A DNA stretch of 64,000 nt from Lunularia cruciata (Eukaryota; Streptophyta; Marchantiopsida; Lunulariales; Lunulariaceae): the NCBI GenBank assembly GCA_948567375.1, contig OX419762.1:26913465-26977464 (forward strand), in the 5' to 3' direction. The first letter of the stretch is position 1. Every line of letters starts with the position of its first letter. Position numbers and translations under genes: made by a program. A model generated the notes under the pieces. It was not told where the DNA came from, did no database searches, and saw only the letters and a program-made list of their open reading frames with translations. Positions 60,756 through 64,000 of the stretch are shown here, piece by piece.

Positions 60756-62354
60756 CTTTTCTTGTTCTAACTTTAGTATCTTTCTTCATTATTGTACTTG
60801 ACTAAGAAATACTACAAAGGTGAGGAAAAAAACACAATAGCATTGTTATCAACAGTTCATGAATGATGAAAATGAATGAATTCTTGTTTGAGCATTGTCA
60901 CTTATTAGGGATTAAAAAGCAGAGCTTAATTTTTTAACTCTTATTAGTTCACAAGGCTCTTGATTTAAAAAGGAGATTCCACATGGAGGATGTAGATCCT
61001 CCTTGCTCTCTGCCCAGTACATTTAAAAAACTTAACCTTTTATGATATATTATCATCTTTGCCAAATCCTAACTACAAGTAAGTAGGCTAGTAATATGAT
61101 ATTATACAAGCTAAACTTGGAGAATTAGATTAAATTTAAAGTTTGAGGTATATAACAAACAAGAAATATACAAATTTCTTAATAATATAAATATATAAAT
61201 AACCATAATAATGAATGAAAAGTGTTAAATAGAGAAGAATTGTCCTACTTGACTTAAAAAACAAAAAAATAATAAAAAATCTAATGCAATTACGTAGAAT
61301 GTAGAAAAATGTAACTATCTCTATTTACTTATTCTAAGAGGGATTATTGCAATTCTTGCTAGAGAAGAAAAGGGCGACCGTCTAACACTAAGGATGGGAA
61401 GACACCATCAAGCTGGACAAGGGAGAGATAAAAAGGTAAATGGGGCTAAGCCCCAAGAGAGTCTTGCTAGAATCTTGCCCGAATAGATTCTCGCTGGAGA
61501 GGCTAATAATTGTGTTATACTGTTGACATGTAACTCATGTTGTTATCTAATTGAGTGGATACTTGGTCTTTTTAAACCGCGGTCGTTTATCCAATACTAA
61601 AATACTCAGATCTGATGTTTTCTTATTTTTGAATGGATCTGTAGTTCATTTAAATATCATTATGTATCTTTAATCCAATCAAAACATGGTGGTGACTTCA
61701 TAGTCTTAATGACACTAGTATTTCAAGATGTAAAACATTGATTATCTAAACTATAACCTATTCTACAAGCAAATCTTATTGAATTAGATAGGTTTAAAAT
61801 CTTTTCAATTTTTCGATCAAAAGCAAATACATAGAGGATTTTAAAATCACGCTGGATTCTTTTGTTAAAGTGAAAAGTGTAGTTTATTTTAATTTATAAT
61901 AATGGAGTATAGAAACTATTCTTCATGATATTAGTGAAACCCAATCATTTCATTAATGATTGATTCAAATTTGTACTTCAACTTATTCAAAAAGTGTATC
62001 TTCAACCTAGTTTTAATATCTTACAGGAAAATAGTAAGATTTTTAAGATGAGATTTTAGTTCTTCAGAACTAAACTATTTATGTCGGATAACTCTTGTAT
62101 CGTAAAGCTATGGAAATTTTTGCATTAACTATAGTGAAAATTCTTACTTATAATCAATTATGTTCTTGTGTGATTTATATCAAATTATTTATTTTATCGA
62201 GATGTATTAGAAAAGGGTTACAAATCTAAGCTTAAAGTTGTTTAATATATGGGGAACTATCAGACAGGTATTTTAGATTATTATGATCCATCTTACAAAA
62301 GCTAGAAGTTAAATTTGTTTGTATCAAGGATATTTTCAGCAAGGAAGCCGGCTG
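60756..62354. other. gene-free stretch
   Basis: AT-rich, with a short GC-richer piece at 61365-61510 (GGGGCTAAGCCCCAAGAG forms a small hairpin). No coding region recognised. Confidence 0.45.
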
Positions 62355-62625
62355 TAGGGGGTTCAACGGGTACATTTACTGTTCTTTAAGGGTTCTGTCG
62401 GAATCCATGAACCATAGAGGGCTTTTCAGATAGCATACCCATCGAATTTGGAAGGGTGATAAAAATTAATTGCGTGCAGAAATTTCGGCCTAATTTTCTT
62501 CTCCAGATTCTACGGGCCACGGATAATCCCATAAAATTAGATGGGTCACGAAAGAAGTCGCCCGTAAACTTCACTTGCACTTACGGATTTAAGGAGTTTC
62601 CGTGGCAAAAATGTACGGACCCCTA
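62355..62625. mobile_element. MITE-like element with TAGGGG inverted ends, ~271 bp
   Basis: The left end reads TAGGGGGTTCAACGGGTACATTT (written here as TAGGGGGTTC, then GGGTACATTT) and the right end, from the other strand, TAGGGGTCCGTACATTTTTG. The body is GC-richer than the flanks and non-coding. The TAGGGG start is shared with the MITE at 38786 and the Harbinger ends at 39493/46320, so it may be a relative. The inverted repeat is imperfect. Confidence 0.5.
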
Positions 62626-64000
62626 TTGAGTCCATAAGAACACTCTAGCCCATGCGTATGCAGAGGGTGAGGACAAACTGAATTCACCTATTGGGGGAGT
62701 GCTAGCTCAGTAGTCCGAAAACTGTTAGAGAATTCCTATTATTACATGAGCATGTGCAGATGTACATTGCCTTTCTCTCGGTCAAGGAGACTTGACGACA
62801 TAGTATGTTGGACTAAGGGATTGCTTATGGAACAGAGCCTCGTTTGAAGATAAATGCACTTCCAAGATCGAGAAGAGCGTCAAAGAATAAGTGCCCCTTG
62901 TTTTGTATTCAAGTGGAAGATGTGATTGTAGATATAAGATCAGTTCGCTGTGCAAGAAGGCCTTTATCACTCTATTCCAAGGTTTAAATAAAATAAAATG
63001 GTATAGGCAATCTTTTTCATTAATCGAGAGATCTGTGTGACCCATTTTGTACGAGGAAAACTAAGCCATGAGATCAAGACACATAAAACCGACAGAAACA
63101 ACAGAACGCTCGATCTCACCTTGACCTCATTATTATTTATTCTCACAATGAACTGTTAACTTTATCTGCTTGTTTACGTGGGGTGCCTATCTCGAGGTTA
63201 AGTCGTTTCTTAATCACCTCAAGTTTGTAGAAACGGTCCTATTGTCCAAGTGAGCCTTGATCACTCTTGCATAAATCGGGGCTAGCAAGCAAGCATGCAA
63301 TAATTGTGCATAAAATGATTGACACCAATTTGCTATGAAATCTACATAAAGCTTAAACAGCTTCTTAAAACAAGACAGCATTTCTATGGATGGCATCGAG
63401 CCAATTGGCCTATGCTTTATTGCATGTTCGCTTCATGATTTCAGTAAAGGTGATAACAAACATCAGCCTCCCACAACATGTCAATATTTCAGTCAAGTTA
63501 GGCCTGGTGGTTGGTAAGGTACAATCCACAATATGGTCTAGCTTTTGTTTATACTCGTTTATTTTCTAAGACCAAGCCTTGGACACGTATCCACCACTTT
63601 CGATCTTTAAGTCTGCATTCCGATAAGGTCTTCGGTTATTACTTTCTTCCTTATTTGAACTCGGAGGCCCATCGAACATACATGAGTGTGTGTTTATCAA
63701 CAGGCTACGAGTCAGTCAAAGCCTCCTAATAATTTATGTTCAAACTAACCTCTGCAAATAACACGGGGTACAAGTTTTTGTTTTAGGCCAAGCTGATGTT
63801 ACTTGCAATATAATACTTGGCGAAGGGCTATATGTTTTAAATAGGCGATATATCACTTGCTTATAAAGATATGAATATTTTGAGCAGAAGTGAAAATGTG
63901 AACTACCAAAATTATATATAAATATTCATTAAGGTACGAAGACCAAATTTTACGGTGTTGAAAACTTACTGTAAGTTTTTTTCTGGATATAAGCAATCCA
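62626..64000. other. gene-free to window end
   Basis: Slightly richer in G+C than the preceding 5 kb, with short frames on both strands (62782-63045 minus, 63511-63729 plus) that show no motif I know. No gene can be supported. Confidence 0.45.

Noticed and set aside
1..64000. tRNA, rRNA or CRISPR
   Set aside because: No T-loop GGTTCRA with matching arms, no rRNA core sequence, and the tandem repeats have no unique spacers.

Overview
This window looks like nuclear DNA of a land plant. It carries two intron-containing host genes with canonical GT-AG introns and plant-type protein sequences, set in a large amount of decayed transposon sequence. The reverse-transcriptase remnants, with their Asn-Ala-Phe-Asn core, and the AT-rich intergenic DNA remind me of bryophyte (moss-like) genomes. 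That placement is an inference, and no sequence here proves a species.

Layout. 1-2.2 kb: the last seven exons of a plant alpha/beta hydrolase (+ strand; its start lies before the window). 4.1-4.9 kb: a tandem repeat array. 6.2-9.0 kb: a minus-strand chromovirus (Ty3/gypsy with chromodomain) whose presumed 3' LTR holds heat-shock-element-like repeats upstream of a TATA box. 9.0-11.0 kb: a second, plus-strand Ty3/gypsy fragment, head to head with the first. 11.3-15.8 kb: an LTR-like promoter region and a 2.4-kb minus-strand pseudogene for a coiled-coil protein that I do not recognise. 15.8-22.1 kb: mostly gene-free. 22.3-25.3 kb: a complete five-exon FolD gene (methylene-THF dehydrogenase/cyclohydrolase). 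25.8-28.0 kb: small local duplications and a perfect 32-bp palindrome. 28-33.7 kb: two degraded copies of one reverse-transcriptase element. 33.7-38.8 kb: gene-free, with microsatellites. 38.8-39.0 kb: a MITE. 39.5-46.3 kb: a whole but dead PIF/Harbinger-type DNA transposon with matching terminal inverted repeats. 46.3-51.4 kb: AT-rich DNA ending in a chromovirus remnant. 51.6-54.6 kb: four perfect 32-bp repeats, then a second copy of the coiled-coil pseudogene. 55.6-57.1 kb: a MULE/FAR1-type transposase remnant. 57.3-64 kb: tandem repeats, a promoter-like segment, a 76-bp tandem repeat and another MITE.

Only the hydrolase and FolD look functional. FolD interconverts one-carbon folates, and its N-terminus looks like an organelle targeting region. 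The mobile elements share one decay pattern: most stop codons in their frames could come from CAA, CAG or CGA by C-to-T change, and three independent DDE catalytic sites carry D-to-N or E-to-K changes that fit G-to-A transitions. This fits long-term cytosine methylation and deamination.

The best candidate for something undescribed is the coiled-coil protein family seen twice (12.8-15.2 kb minus, 52.3-54.6 kb plus). The two copies are close to the same length, share motifs in the same order, and share CCAAAG/GTGACTTTGG-type upstream DNA. No tRNA, rRNA or CRISPR was recognised.
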